A DNA stretch of 64,000 bases, taken from Acetobacter cerevisiae (GTDB lineage: Bacteria; Pseudomonadota; Alphaproteobacteria; Acetobacterales; Acetobacteraceae). Below are positions 36,513 through 45,316 of the stretch, one piece after another. The stretch covers positions 21,739 to 85,738 of the forward strand of contig NZ_LHZA01000151.1 in NCBI RefSeq assembly GCF_001580535.1. The letters are read 5' to 3'. The translations under genes and the position numbers were made by a program. The number at the start of each line of letters is the position of its first letter. Positions within the stretch are counted from its first letter, which is position 1. The notes under the pieces were generated by a model. The model made no database searches and had not been told where the DNA came from. It saw only the letters and a program-made list of their open reading frames with translations.

Positions 36513-37586
36513 TTATCGCAGATGCACGACATCCAGTAACAGCAGGCTCAGCACGCCAAGCCCGGCCAGTGAGAGGACGACCGCCGTTGTTACGCGGCCC
36601 CCGGCTCTGGTCACGGTTCGGGCATTGACGCCAAGCCCGAGGGCGGCCATGGAGATGACGGTCAGCACCGTGGCGACCTGATTGATTGGCGCAATCCATC
36701 CGGCAGGCACCAGACCGAAGGTGCGGCAGAGCATGAGAGCCAGAAAGCCCAGAATGAACCACGGCACGAACTGCGCAAAACCGGCCCGTTTGGGGGAGGC
36801 AGGCCCGGCGGTGATGTCACTCCCATCAGGCTTTTCCGGGGGGAGTTTGGGGGCAAGGAGAGAGAGGGCAAAACAGACCGGCCCCAGCATGAGCACCCGC
36901 ACCAGTTTGACCACGGTGCCCATCTGCACCGCCAGCGTGCCAAGCGGCAAGGTGGCGGCCAGAACCTGCGGCACGGCATAGACCGTCATCCCGGCAAAGA
37001 TACCAAAGGAGATGCCCGTCATACCCGCCGCAATGCCCAGCACTGGCAGACCAAGCACCACGACTACGCCCAGCACAGCAGTAAAGGCGATGGAGGCGGC
37101 CACATCCTTGGCGTCTGCCCGGATCACGGGGGCGACGGCGGCAATGGCGGAATTCCCGCAAATGGCATTGCCGCAAGCCACCAGCAGGGCCATACGGGGC
37201 GGCAGGCCCAGCAGCGTGCCAATGCCAAAGCTGACCAGAATGGCAGCGGCGACAACCGCAGCAATGCCCACCAGCAATACAGGACCGAGGGAAACCACGC
37301 TGGCAGCACTTATGGACACGCCCAGCAGGACCACGGAAATTTCAAGCAGCGTGCGGGCGCTAAAACAGATGCCCGCCTGCCAGCCGGCGTCCGGCGACCA
37401 CAGGCTCCGCACGCAGGTGCCCAGCAGAATGGCCAGCACAAGGGCTTCCAACCACGCCTTGCCAAATAACAGCACTTCGACCGATTGAAGGGCGTAGGCG
37501 GCAGCGGTAATCGCCACGCATAAACCAATGCCCGGCAGCAGAGTGCGAGCGGTGTGCAGTAGGGAAAAATTGGCGGGTTTCGTCAT
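36513..37586 (-). CDS. yeiH: YeiH-family (UPF0324) putative sulfate exporter
   Basis: A 357-residue polytopic protein with about ten hydrophobic segments. The conserved elements EALVLAILLGTCVR and LVACGNAICGNSAIAAVAPVI match the YeiH/PSE family. Members are predicted exporters of sulfate-like anions; the actual substrate is not settled. The gene is divergent from a LysR regulator with a palindromic site between them, as for yeiE-yeiH in enterobacteria. The start at 37586 (MTKPANFSLLH) has GGACAT-type sequence upstream. Confidence 0.85.
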   Translation of the reverse strand: MTKPANFSLLHTARTLLPGIGLCVAITAAAYALQSVEVLLFGKAWLEALVLAILLGTCVRSLWSPDAGWQAGICFSARTLLEISVVLLGVSISAASVVSLGPVLLVGIAAVVAAAILVSFGIGTLLGLPPRMALLVACGNAICGNSAIAAVAPVIRADAKDVAASIAFTAVLGVVVVLGLPVLGIAAGMTGISFGIFAGMTVYAVPQVLAATLPLGTLAVQMGTVVKLVRVLMLGPVCFALSLLAPKLPPEKPDGSDITAGPASPKRAGFAQFVPWFILGFLALMLCRTFGLVPAGWIAPINQVATVLTVISMAALGLGVNARTVTRAGGRVTTAVVLSLAGLGVLSLLLLDVVHLR

Positions 37587-37605
37587 CTCGATGTCCTTCT
37601 GCCGT

Positions 37606-37628
37606 TTGATCTAGGCGCAGAAGATCAA
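37606..37628. promoter_or_regulatory. Palindromic candidate operator for the LysR regulator
   Basis: TTGATCT (37606-37612) and AGATCAA (37622-37628) are perfect inverted arms with a 9-base spacer. They lie in the 107 bases between the divergent exporter and LysR genes. Length and symmetry fit a LysR-type site; binding is inferred. Confidence 0.55.
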
Positions 37629-37693
37629 TCAATCCAACGCATTGTTTTTCTTATTTCAATCAGTAAAAGTGATGAATGAGGGGGCGGATTGGC

Positions 37694-38575
37694 ATGACAC
37701 TGGAACAGCTTCGTATTTTTTTATGTGTGGCTGGGCGTGAGCACATGACGGAGGCCGCCCGGGCTCTGCATGTCACGCAGTCTGCTGTTTCGGCGGCTAT
37801 TGCAGCTTTGGAGGCTCGGCACGGGGTCCGGCTGTTTCATCGGGTGGGGCGGGGCATTGTGCTGACGGAAGCCGGAACGCTGTTTCTGGCTGAAGCCCGC
37901 ATTATTCTGGATCGTGTGCAGGCGGCGGAAGCCATGCTGGATGATCTGAGCGGTTTGAAGCGCGGCACCCTGCGCGTGGTGGCCAGCCAGACCATTGCGG
38001 CCTACTGGTTGCCGCCGCTGCTGGCGGCCTTCCGTGAGCGGTTCCCGCATATCGAAATCGTGCTGGAAATTGGCAACACCCAGCAGGTGGCCGCGCATGT
38101 GCAGGCCGGGCAGTCTGACCTTGGGATTGTGGAAGGCAAGGTGGACAATCCAGTTCTGGCGCAGTGGCCCATTGCGCAGGATCAGCTGGTGCTGGTGCAG
38201 TCTACACCGTTTGATGCACACAGCTGCACGGCCAAAGCGTTGCAAAAAGCCCGCTGGATTATGCGGGAGCAAGGGTCCGGCACGCGGTCCACGCTGGATG
38301 ACTGTTTGCGGCAGATTGGCGTGAAACCAGAAACTCTGCATGAGGCACTTGTGCTGCCCTCCAACGAGAGTGTGCGCACGGCAGTGGAAGCTGGAGCGGG
38401 GATTGCGGGCCTGTCCTCACTGGTGGTGGCCCCGGCTCTGGCGGCGGGCATGTTGCATGTGGCCCCGGTGACTTTTGGCCCGCGCGTGTTCTTCGGTCTG
38501 CGGCACAAGGAACGGTACCGCAGCCACGCCGTTGAGGCTTTGACAGATTTTATTGCCCAGCGTTCGGCGGACTGA
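37694..38575 (+). CDS. LysR-family transcriptional regulator
   Basis: 293 residues. The N-terminal winged helix-turn-helix is MTLEQLRIFLCVAGREHMTE with AARALHVTQSAVSAAIAALE. The C-terminal periplasmic-binding-like effector domain starts near GTLRVVASQTIAAYWLP and resembles the CysB/CysL/YeiE branch. The ATG at 37694, following GAGGGGG, gives the canonical start; an ATG six codons earlier is possible. It probably controls the divergent exporter gene and itself. The effector is unknown; sulfur compounds are a guess from the neighbour. Confidence 0.88.
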   Translation: MTLEQLRIFLCVAGREHMTEAARALHVTQSAVSAAIAALEARHGVRLFHRVGRGIVLTEAGTLFLAEARIILDRVQAAEAMLDDLSGLKRGTLRVVASQTIAAYWLPPLLAAFRERFPHIEIVLEIGNTQQVAAHVQAGQSDLGIVEGKVDNPVLAQWPIAQDQLVLVQSTPFDAHSCTAKALQKARWIMREQGSGTRSTLDDCLRQIGVKPETLHEALVLPSNESVRTAVEAGAGIAGLSSLVVAPALAAGMLHVAPVTFGPRVFFGLRHKERYRSHAVEALTDFIAQRSAD

Positions 38576-38581
38576 AGAGAG

Positions 38582-39676
38582 ATGCACCTTCCTGAACAAC
38601 TCGGCCTGACAGTTCCGGTCTTTCAGGCTCCGATGGCCGGTGTGTCCACTCCAGCGCTTGCGGCGGAGGTTTCCAATGCGGGCGGGTTGGGCGCACTGGG
38701 GCTGGGGGCGACAAAGCCTGAGCAGGCACGTGCACTGATTGCGGAAGTTCGGGCGAGGACTGATCGGCCATTCAACGTCAATCTGTTCGTGCATCCTACG
38801 CCCAGAGCAGATGCAGAGCGTGAGGCGCGCTGGCTGGAGTGGCTGAACCCTCTTTTTGCGGAGCATGGTGAGGCCGCACCAGAAAAACTCTCTTCACCTT
38901 ACACAAGTTTTCTGGATGACCCGGAGATGCTGGCGCTCCTGCTGGAGGTCAAACCGCCCGTCATCAGCTTCCATTTCGGACTGCCCCCGGCTGCCTCTGT
39001 CATGGCCCTCAAACAGACGGGTGCTTTCCTTCTGGCGACTGTCACCAGCCCCGCCGAGGCGCAGGTGGCAGAAGCTGCCGGGATGGATGCGGTGATTGCA
39101 CAGGGTATTGAGGCCGGAGGGCATCGGGGCATGTTTGACCCGCATGCGCCGGATGATGCGCTGGGCACGTTCCCGCTGGTCCGTCTGCTCAGCCGCCAGT
39201 GTCATGGTCCGGTGATTGCTGCTGGCGGCATTATGGACGGGGCCGGGCTGGCGGCCGCGCTGGATTTGGGGGCCGTGGCGGCGCAAATGGGCACGGCATT
39301 TCTGCTTTGCCCGGAAACGGGGTTGGATGAGGCGTATCGAAAAGCCCTGATGGGGCAGGCTGCTTTTCACACCCGCATGGTCAGCCTGATTTCCGGTCGG
39401 CCCGCGCGAGGGCTATCCAACCGGTTTACTGCGTTGGCTGATAGCCCCGATGTACCGCCGTGCCCGGATTACCCCATTGCGTATGATGCCGGGAAGGCTC
39501 TGGCGAAAGCAGCCGGTTCCCACGGGGAGGCAGGCTTTGGCGCACACTGGGCCGGGCAGGGGGCGCCGCTGGCCCGCGCTCTGCCTGTGGCCCGCTTGGT
39601 TCGGGAAATTCAGGCGGAATACACGGAAATTCTGAAACAGCGGTCGCGCCAGATTAAGCGCGCGGGACTGGTTTGA
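38582..39676 (+). CDS. Nitronate monooxygenase (2-nitropropane dioxygenase family)
   Basis: A 364-residue FMN-dependent TIM-barrel enzyme oxidising nitronates such as propionate 3-nitronate. Evidence: the start LTVPVFQAPMAGVSTPALAAEV, FNVNLFVH, the catalytic-His segment QGIEAGGHRG, and the FMN phosphate site AAGGIMDGAGLAAAL followed by GAVAAQMGTAFL. It begins 6 bases after the LysR stop and could be in that transcript. It converges on truA with a 24-base gap. Confidence 0.9.
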   Translation: MHLPEQLGLTVPVFQAPMAGVSTPALAAEVSNAGGLGALGLGATKPEQARALIAEVRARTDRPFNVNLFVHPTPRADAEREARWLEWLNPLFAEHGEAAPEKLSSPYTSFLDDPEMLALLLEVKPPVISFHFGLPPAASVMALKQTGAFLLATVTSPAEAQVAEAAGMDAVIAQGIEAGGHRGMFDPHAPDDALGTFPLVRLLSRQCHGPVIAAGGIMDGAGLAAALDLGAVAAQMGTAFLLCPETGLDEAYRKALMGQAAFHTRMVSLISGRPARGLSNRFTALADSPDVPPCPDYPIAYDAGKALAKAAGSHGEAGFGAHWAGQGAPLARALPVARLVREIQAEYTEILKQRSRQIKRAGLV

Positions 39677-39700
39677 CGACTGCCAGAGCCAGTGTCTGCG

Positions 39701-40567
39701 TTAGTATGAGGCTGGCGGGTTTGCAAACGGATCAGGATTATAGCCCACGCCGGTCAGATACAGGCCTTCTGCCGGGGCGGTCGGGCCTCCGGCGGTGCGG
39801 GAGCGGGCGTCCAGCGCTGCGGTAATGCGCTCCGGGGCCCAGCGTTCCCGGCCAACAAGAACCAGCGTGCCGACCATGTTCCGCACCTGATGGTGCAGAA
39901 AGGACCGCGCGCGGGTGCGGATATGCACTTCCTCGCCCACACGCTCCACCGTCAGGCTGTCCAGCGTGCGGACCGGGTTTCTGGCCTGACAGGCGGCGGC
40001 CCGGAAGGACGTAAAATCATGCGTGCCCACAAGCCTGTCTGCACCTTCGCGCATCTTGTCCAGATTCAACCGGGCGCGCACATGCCACATATGGGTGGCT
40101 CCAAGGGCCGGGGGCGAGGGGCGGTTGATAATGCGGTAGAGGTAGGAGCGCCATGTGGCGGAAAACCGCGCGCTCCATTTCTCCGTCACCAGTGCCGCCT
40201 GCAGCACGGCAACAGGGTGGGGTTTCAGATGGTAGCTCAGCCCGTCACGCACAATATGCGGGGCAAGGTTCATATCTGCAGGGAAGTCCAGATGCGCGAC
40301 CTGCCCCAGTGCATGCACGCCCGCATCCGTCCGCCCTGCGGTAATGCTGGAGACGCGCCGCCCATTGGCCATGCGGGTGGCGGCTGCTTCCAGCAGGCCC
40401 TGCACGGAGGTGCCAACACTCTGTTTCTGCCAGCCGACCAGACCCGTGCCGTCATATTCGATTTTGACAGCCCAGCGCTGGAATGCCTGCTCGGTCTGGG
40501 CATCCTTATGCGGATCAGACGGAAAAACGGGCGAGGGTTCGGAGAGAAACGACGGCAGCTCGGTCAT
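39701..40567 (-). CDS. truA: tRNA pseudouridine(38-40) synthase TruA
   Basis: A 288-residue pseudouridine synthase modifying the tRNA anticodon arm. Catalytic Asp81 is in [28 protein letters not shown] and [18 protein letters not shown] are further family blocks. The ATG at 40567 overlaps the fmt stop (ATGA). The frame is open upstream inside fmt but that extension is not conserved. The N-terminal 28 residues before [12 protein letters not shown] are an unusual extension. Confidence 0.94.
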   Translation of the reverse strand: MTELPSFLSEPSPVFPSDPHKDAQTEQAFQRWAVKIEYDGTGLVGWQKQSVGTSVQGLLEAAATRMANGRRVSSITAGRTDAGVHALGQVAHLDFPADMNLAPHIVRDGLSYHLKPHPVAVLQAALVTEKWSARFSATWRSYLYRIINRPSPPALGATHMWHVRARLNLDKMREGADRLVGTHDFTSFRAAACQARNPVRTLDSLTVERVGEEVHIRTRARSFLHHQVRNMVGTLVLVGRERWAPERITAALDARSRTAGGPTAPAEGLYLTGVGYNPDPFANPPASY

Positions 40568-41511
40568 TCGGCGTCGGGTGCGGCTGGCGGCGTGTGATAC
40601 AGGCGCGTGCCTGCGGGCATGGGCTGGCCGCGCAGGAAGGCATCGGCGTCCATCATGCCACGACCGGGCTTTTGCAGGCGGGTCAGGCGGAGGGCGCCGT
40701 CTCCACACGCAATGGTCAGAGCATCATCCAGCGTCGTGCCGGGGGTAGCGGTGTGCTTGCGGTCGGGCAGCGGGGTAGCCGCACCAATTTTCAGCACGGT
40801 GCCATCGGCCTGTAAGGTAAAGGTGCCGGGCCAGGGGGTGAGGGCACGAATGCGCAGATCGAGTGCCGTAGCAGACTGGGACCAGTCCAGACGGCCATCT
40901 TCACGCGTCAGCATCGGGGCGTAGGTTACGCCGTCTTCCGGCTGCGGCGTGGGGGCGGGGCGTTCGGCCAGCACGCGCACGGCCAGTTGCCCGCCAATAG
41001 CACTTAGCGCGTCATGCAGGCTGCTGGCGGTAGTCTCGGCGGTAATGGGCACGGCTTCACGCAGCAGCATGGGGCCGGTATCAAGGCCCGCTTCCATCTG
41101 CATGATGGTCACGCCGCTTTCCGTATCACCCGCCAGAATGGAGCTCTGGATGGGGGAGGCCCCGCGCCAGCGCGGCAACAGGCTGGCATGGATGTTCAGG
41201 CAGCCAAGGCGCGGCGCGTCCAGCATGACCTGTGGCAGAATGAGACCATAAGCAGCCACAACAGCGGCATCGGCCTCAAGGGCAGCAAAGGCGGCCCATT
41301 CTTCCTCATTTTTACGCAGCTTTTCGGGGTGACGCACCGACAGGCCGAGGGCTTCCGCCGCCTGCTGCACGGGCGAGGCCCGCAGCGCCTTACCCCGCCC
41401 AGCGGGGCGCGGGGGCTGGGAATACACGGCGACAATCTCGTGCCCTGCGGCATGGAGGGCGTGCAGGGCAGGCACCGCAAAATCCGGTGTGCCCATAAAG
41501 ATAAGGCGCAT
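40564..41511 (-). CDS. fmt: Methionyl-tRNA formyltransferase
   Basis: A 315-residue enzyme that formylates initiator Met-tRNA. The catalytic triad is visible: Asn106 and His108 in [16 protein letters not shown] and Asp144 in [11 protein letters not shown]. The opening [18 protein letters not shown] is typical, and the C-terminal OB-like domain is present. It lies between def and truA, a common def-fmt-truA operon. Confidence 0.96.
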   Translation of the reverse strand: MRLIFMGTPDFAVPALHALHAAGHEIVAVYSQPPRPAGRGKALRASPVQQAAEALGLSVRHPEKLRKNEEEWAAFAALEADAAVVAAYGLILPQVMLDAPRLGCLNIHASLLPRWRGASPIQSSILAGDTESGVTIMQMEAGLDTGPMLLREAVPITAETTASSLHDALSAIGGQLAVRVLAERPAPTPQPEDGVTYAPMLTREDGRLDWSQSATALDLRIRALTPWPGTFTLQADGTVLKIGAATPLPDRKHTATPGTTLDDALTIACGDGALRLTRLQKPGRGMMDADAFLRGQPMPAGTRLYHTPPAAPDAE

Positions 41512-41529
41512 GGTATCCAGCCCTCCGGC

Positions 41530-42090
41530 TTATTTCCGCTTCTGTTCCTTGGCCAGCCGCCGCAGGATCATATTGCGGCGCAGCACGGAGAGGTGATCCA
41601 CAAACAGGATGCCTTCCAGATGGTCAATTTCATGCTGCATGCAGGTGGCCAGCAGGCCGTCCACTTCACGCTCCATCACATCGCCACCGACAGTGCGCCA
41701 CTGCACGCGCACCTTTTCCGGGCGGGTGACTTCGGCATACTGGTTGGGCAGGGAAAGGCAGCCTTCCTCCCGCGCGGCCAGTGTTTCCGTCTCGGCAATC
41801 ACTTCGGGGTTGATCATCACGATCGGCTCGCGGGCGTCTTCCTCGCCCAGATCAACCAGCGCAAAACGCAGGCCGAGGCCCACCTGCGGGGCGGCCAGCC
41901 CGATGCCGGGGGCGGCATACATGGCGGAAAACATGCTGGGCAGAACCCGGCGGATGTCCGCCATATCTTCCGGTTTTACCTCACGCGTCTTGCGCCGCAG
42001 CACGGCATGCGGGGCAATGAGAATGGGCATAGGAGCGGCATCTGCCGCCGCAGCGGAAAAAGCTGCATCTGTCATGGCTGCGTCTGTCAT
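41530..42090 (-). CDS. def: Peptide deformylase
   Basis: A 186-residue metalloenzyme removing the N-formyl group from nascent proteins. Motif 1 GIGLAAPQVG, motif 2 EEGCLSLP (Cys111) and motif 3 QHEIDHLEG (His153, His157 with Glu154) supply the metal site. The N-terminal 20 residues are Ala-rich; an in-frame ATG five codons later is an alternative start. First gene of def-fmt-truA. Confidence 0.95.
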   Translation of the reverse strand: MTDAAMTDAAFSAAAADAAPMPILIAPHAVLRRKTREVKPEDMADIRRVLPSMFSAMYAAPGIGLAAPQVGLGLRFALVDLGEEDAREPIVMINPEVIAETETLAAREEGCLSLPNQYAEVTRPEKVRVQWRTVGGDVMEREVDGLLATCMQHEIDHLEGILFVDHLSVLRRNMILRRLAKEQKRK

Positions 42091-42242
42091 ACGCCCGATT
42101 TAACCTCCCGCGCCCGGCTACGCCAGAGGGAGATGGCGCTGATGACACAAAAACCGTGGGAAATATGCCGCACTCGGCCTCTGTTATGGGGTGCAAACCC
42201 GCCGGAGTGGCAGTTTCAGGCATGCGTGGGCTTCCGTGCAGT

Positions 42243-42270
42243 CTTGCGTTTGGCCGGGTGTCTCCCATAT
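42243..42270 (+). promoter_or_regulatory. RpoH (sigma32)-type promoter for the Hsp20 gene
   Basis: CTTGCG at 42243-42248 and CCCATAT at 42264-42270, with 17 bases between CTTG and CCCATAT, match the heat-shock consensus of alphaproteobacteria (CTTG, 17-18 bases, C-rich TAT element). It lies 64 bases upstream of a small heat shock protein gene, which supports the call. Confidence 0.65.
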
Positions 42271-42333
42271 CGTGAGGAAAGCCGGGTGCCATGAAGGGCC
42301 CGGTTTCTGTCTCGCTCAGAAAGGGGAGGCTTT

Positions 42334-42825
42334 ATGTCTGGCAGAGTATTCGGTTCACCCATGTTCCTAGGTTTTGACCATCTCGAGCAGATGCTCGAAC
42401 GGGCCAGCAAGGGGAACGGGGATGGGTATCCACCCTATAATATTGAACAGATTGCCCCCAACGGGCTCCGGATTACGCTGGCGGTTGCCGGGTTCCGGAT
42501 GGATGACCTCCAGATTACGCAGGAAGACAATCAGCTGGTGATCCGTGGCCGGCAGGTGGAAGACGGTGAAGAGCATGTCTATCTGCATCGTGGCATTGCC
42601 TCCCGCCAGTTCCAGAAGGCGTTTGTGCTGGCTGAGGGGATAGAGATTGGCGGGGCCTGGCTGGATAATGGCCTGCTGCATATTGATCTGTTCCGCCCGC
42701 AGCCGGAAGTGCGCGTCAAACGGATTGAGATCATGCAGCCCGGCACCCCGAAAAGTGCAGCAGCCTCGGCCAGCGGGCTGAAGCCGCGCACCTCCCGTAT
42801 GTTGCATACGGTGGTGGAGGACTGA
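42334..42825 (+). CDS. Small heat shock protein (Hsp20/IbpA family)
   Basis: A 163-residue alpha-crystallin-domain chaperone that holds unfolding proteins. The domain runs from about YNIEQIAPNGLRITLAVAGF to the C-terminal strand LLHIDLFRP. EDNQLVIRGRQ and FQKAFVLAEGIEI are the typical strands. AAAGGGGAGG precedes the ATG. The leader has two small hairpins (CCGGG/CCCGG and TTTCTG/CAGAAA) just before the ribosome binding site, a layout that could act as an RNA thermometer. A DUF1150 gene follows, the usual alphaproteobacterial pair. Confidence 0.93.
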   Translation: MSGRVFGSPMFLGFDHLEQMLERASKGNGDGYPPYNIEQIAPNGLRITLAVAGFRMDDLQITQEDNQLVIRGRQVEDGEEHVYLHRGIASRQFQKAFVLAEGIEIGGAWLDNGLLHIDLFRPQPEVRVKRIEIMQPGTPKSAAASASGLKPRTSRMLHTVVED

Positions 42826-42901
42826 AAAGCCCGGCTCAGGACGGGTGGGGATCTTTCCCCGCCAGCCTGCGTTGGCGTTATAGATACGGAAAGGAGACAC
42901 C

Positions 42902-43168
42902 ATGAGAGTCACGACCCGGAACGGACGTGTTGTTCTTATGCCCGATGAGTCGGATAAACCGTTGGATGTCCATCAGCTTTCCGAAAATCAGTTTCGGTCT
43001 CTGGGGGTTGTCAATGTCGCCTATGTGCGCCCGGCTCTGACAGAGGATGGCGAGGAAGGCTGCGCCATCCATGCTGCCGATGGCTCACCGCTGGCGGTGG
43101 TGGATGATCTGGAAACCGCGTGGGGGGTTATTCTCCAGCACGACATGGTGCCGGCCAGCCTTCAGTAA
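42902..43168 (+). CDS. DUF1150 family protein
   Basis: An 88-residue protein. The block ENQFRSLGVVNVAYVRPALT and the C-terminal ETAWGVILQHDMVPASL are typical of DUF1150, a small alphaproteobacterial family usually next to an ibpA-like gene. Its biochemical function is not known. AAAGGAG precedes the ATG. It lies 76 bases after the Hsp20 gene with no terminator between, so shared heat-shock expression is likely. Confidence 0.85.
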   Translation: MRVTTRNGRVVLMPDESDKPLDVHQLSENQFRSLGVVNVAYVRPALTEDGEEGCAIHAADGSPLAVVDDLETAWGVILQHDMVPASLQ

Positions 43169-43192
43169 ACCTTCGGGCAAGGCCAGCTTATG

Positions 43193-43247
43193 AAAAACCC
43201 TGCCACATACGGGAGAAAATTTCCGTCGTGTGGCAGGGCATTTTTTT
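43193..43247 (+). terminator. Bidirectional terminator between DUF1150 and hpf
   Basis: CCCTGCCACA (43198-43207) pairs with TGTGGCAGGG (43229-43238), with an inner ACGG/CCGT stem. A-run 43193-43197 and T-run 43241-43247 flank it. It serves the convergent Hsp20-DUF1150 and hpf transcripts. Confidence 0.88.
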
Positions 43248-43270
43248 GAGCAAAAGGGTGAGGACGTCCT

Positions 43271-43885
43271 TCAGGACGGCCCCGTATCCACCCAGCCGAT
43301 ATTCCCGTCATCCCGCCGGTAAACCAGATTGATCTGCTGATTTTTGCGGTTACGGAACAGCAGAATGCTGCATGCGGCGAGGTCCAGCCGCATGACGGCC
43401 TCACTCACGCTCAGGGTGGGGATATCCGTGGTGTGTTCCGCAATAATGGCGGCGTAGGTTTCGGCTTCCGCCGTGGCTTCATGGTCTACGCCATTGTCCT
43501 GCTGGGCTTTGGTGTCCGCAGCGGATGGGGTGGATTTCAGCACGTAGGATCGCCCGGTTTCGGGCGGAGCCTCCGCCGTCTTGGTAGCGCGGGCGTGGGA
43601 GGTGACGCGGCGATGGTAGCGGCGCAGGCGTTTGGCGATATGCTCGGCGGCATCATCAAACGCGGCGTTCGCGTCTGCGGCCTCGCCTTCTCCGCGCAGG
43701 GTCAGGCCGCGGCCTGCATGCACGTTGATATCGCAGGTGAAGAAGGAACGGGCTTTACTGAAAGTCACATTGGCTTCCAGCGCCTTGTCAAAATATCGTT
43801 CTGCAAGGCCGCCCAGGTGAGCATTGACCCGATGTTTGAGCGCATCGGACAGAGCAATCTGTTTACCGGAAACATGAATATGCAT
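43271..43885 (-). CDS. hpf: Ribosome hibernation promoting factor, long form
   Basis: A 204-residue protein that inactivates and dimerises 70S ribosomes in stationary phase. The N-terminal ribosome-binding domain (MHIHVSGKQIALSDALKHRV) is joined by a Pro/Ala/Thr-rich linker to the C-terminal dimerisation domain (VSEAVMRLDLAACSILLFRN, ending in GNIGWVDTG). GAGGA lies upstream of the ATG. In many alphaproteobacteria rpoN lies between lptB and hpf; here that space holds a small opposite-strand gene. Confidence 0.94.
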   Translation of the reverse strand: MHIHVSGKQIALSDALKHRVNAHLGGLAERYFDKALEANVTFSKARSFFTCDINVHAGRGLTLRGEGEAADANAAFDDAAEHIAKRLRRYHRRVTSHARATKTAEAPPETGRSYVLKSTPSAADTKAQQDNGVDHEATAEAETYAAIIAEHTTDIPTLSVSEAVMRLDLAACSILLFRNRKNQQINLVYRRDDGNIGWVDTGPS

Positions 43886-44210
43886 CGGATGTCGTTCCTC
43901 GCTGGTTAAGAGCAGGACCGTCTTTGCCTGAGCGCGGAGCCGTAACAGATGCAGCCCTCTCTCAGGCGCAGGCGGCTTAACTCATCAGGACACGGGGTGA
44001 CTCCCTCATGCCTGCCAGTATTTGGGCATGGTTGGCGGGGGTCTGTCTATGGGTTTGTGACAGTTTTAATATAGGAACCAGCGGGGGTATTCTGGCGTTA
44101 TAGCGGCCGCGTTTAGGGCAGACTCTGAAAAAACCACCTCTTTCGGGGTTGCTGTGCCGGAAAGCTGGCGCATACAACACAAGACAGAGTTGCAAGCCAG
44201 ACAGGATGCC
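43886..44210. other. 325-base gap between divergent hpf and a small membrane protein gene
   Basis: No convincing gene is visible. The stretch presumably holds promoters for hpf (minus strand) and for the small plus-strand gene. TATATT-like sequence occurs near 44071 on the minus strand but without a matching -35. I see no rpoN coding remnants. Confidence 0.5.
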
Positions 44211-44495
44211 ATGCTTTTAAGATCCAGCCCGCCCGTCAACATGCCCAAAATGCGCCACAAGTGGCGGGCCAAAGTCGCGATCCTGCTGGTGCTGCTGGCC
44301 GCTTACGGCAGCATCATGTGGTACATGACGCACTATAAGCCGCCGATGGAAAAGGTGGTGATTCCGGTAGAGGTGGTCAAGCAGAAGCCAAAAGCTGATG
44401 CCGCCCGCCTGCCAGTGCCGCCCATCACGCTGGAACCCGCACCGCCCGTGCCGGAGATGGCCCCGCCACAGCTGGTGATTAAAGGGCGGCGTTAG
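44211..44495 (+). CDS. Small single-pass membrane protein, unknown function
   Basis: 94 residues from the ATG at 44211, which follows AGGA; in-frame starts at 44154 (GTG) and 44241 (ATG) are possible. A basic stretch (MRHKWRAK) is followed by one membrane helix (about 21-39) and a Pro-rich tail (LPVPPITLEPAPPVPEMAPP), so the tail should be periplasmic. The tail composition is that of energy-transducing or secretion linker proteins, but I recognise no family. Its stop overlaps the convergent lptB stop by a few bases. Confidence 0.55.
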   Translation: MLLRSSPPVNMPKMRHKWRAKVAILLVLLAAYGSIMWYMTHYKPPMEKVVIPVEVVKQKPKADAARLPVPPITLEPAPPVPEMAPPQLVIKGRR

Positions 44496-45313
44496 AGCGA
44501 GAAGCTCTCGCCCAGATACACACGGCGCACGTCTTCATGCGCCACAATCTCTTCCGGCACGCCCTGCATCAGCACCTGCCCGCTGTGCATGATGTAGGCG
44601 CGGTCAATGACTTCCAGCGTCTCACGCACGTTATGGTCGGTAATCAGCACGCCAATGCCACGGTCTTTCAGGTGCGAGACGAGGTCTCGGATTTCGCCCA
44701 CCGCAATGGGGTCAATCCCGGCCAGCGGTTCATCCAGCAGGATGTAATGCGGCTGGCTGGCCAGTGCGCGGGCAATTTCCAGACGCCGCCGTTCACCGCC
44801 TGAAAGGGCGAGGGAGGGGGAGCGGCGCAGGTGGGAGATGCCGAATTCGCTCAGCAGGCCATCCAGCATTACTTCCCGCTGGTCCGGGTCACGTTCCACC
44901 ACTTCCAGCGCTGCCATAATGTTCTGTTCAACATTCAGGCCACGGAAAATACTGGCTTCCTGCGGCAGATAGCCAATGCCCAGCCGCGCGCGGCGATACA
45001 TGGGGAGCTGGGTGATGTCCGCACCATCCAGCGTGATGGAGCCGGTATCAGGCTGCACAAGGCCCACAATCATATAAAAGCTGGTGGTTTTCCCGGCCCC
45101 GTTTGGCCCGAGCAGGCCAACGGCCTCGCCCCGATGCACCTCGATGGAGACGTTCTTCACCACCTCGCGCTTTTTGTAGGATTTGCCAATACCGTTGGCA
45201 AACAGGCCGTGGCCGGGCGCGTGCGGGGCGTTCGGGTTGGTTGGTTCAGGACCCGGTCCGATGACCTGATCTTCCACCGTTTCTTCCGAAGTCCAGCTGA
45301 TCTCCTGCGTCAT
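44492..45313 (-). CDS. lptB: LPS export ABC transporter ATP-binding protein LptB
   Basis: A 273-residue ATPase that powers LPS extraction from the inner membrane with LptFG. Walker A GPNGAGKTT, Q-loop YLPQEASIF, signature LSGGERRR, Walker B ILLDEP and the switch His in LITDHNVRE are intact. The N-terminal 40 residues before IGKSYKKREVV are an unconserved Pro/Glu-rich extension. It follows lptA by 3 bases. Confidence 0.95.
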   Translation of the reverse strand: MTQEISWTSEETVEDQVIGPGPEPTNPNAPHAPGHGLFANGIGKSYKKREVVKNVSIEVHRGEAVGLLGPNGAGKTTSFYMIVGLVQPDTGSITLDGADITQLPMYRRARLGIGYLPQEASIFRGLNVEQNIMAALEVVERDPDQREVMLDGLLSEFGISHLRRSPSLALSGGERRRLEIARALASQPHYILLDEPLAGIDPIAVGEIRDLVSHLKDRGIGVLITDHNVRETLEVIDRAYIMHSGQVLMQGVPEEIVAHEDVRRVYLGESFSL

Positions 45314-45316
45314 CCG

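Noticed and set aside
41014..42294. A 426-codon plus-strand open frame across fmt and def
   Set aside because: It lies antisense to two enzymes with intact catalytic motifs, and its translation matches no recognisable domain.
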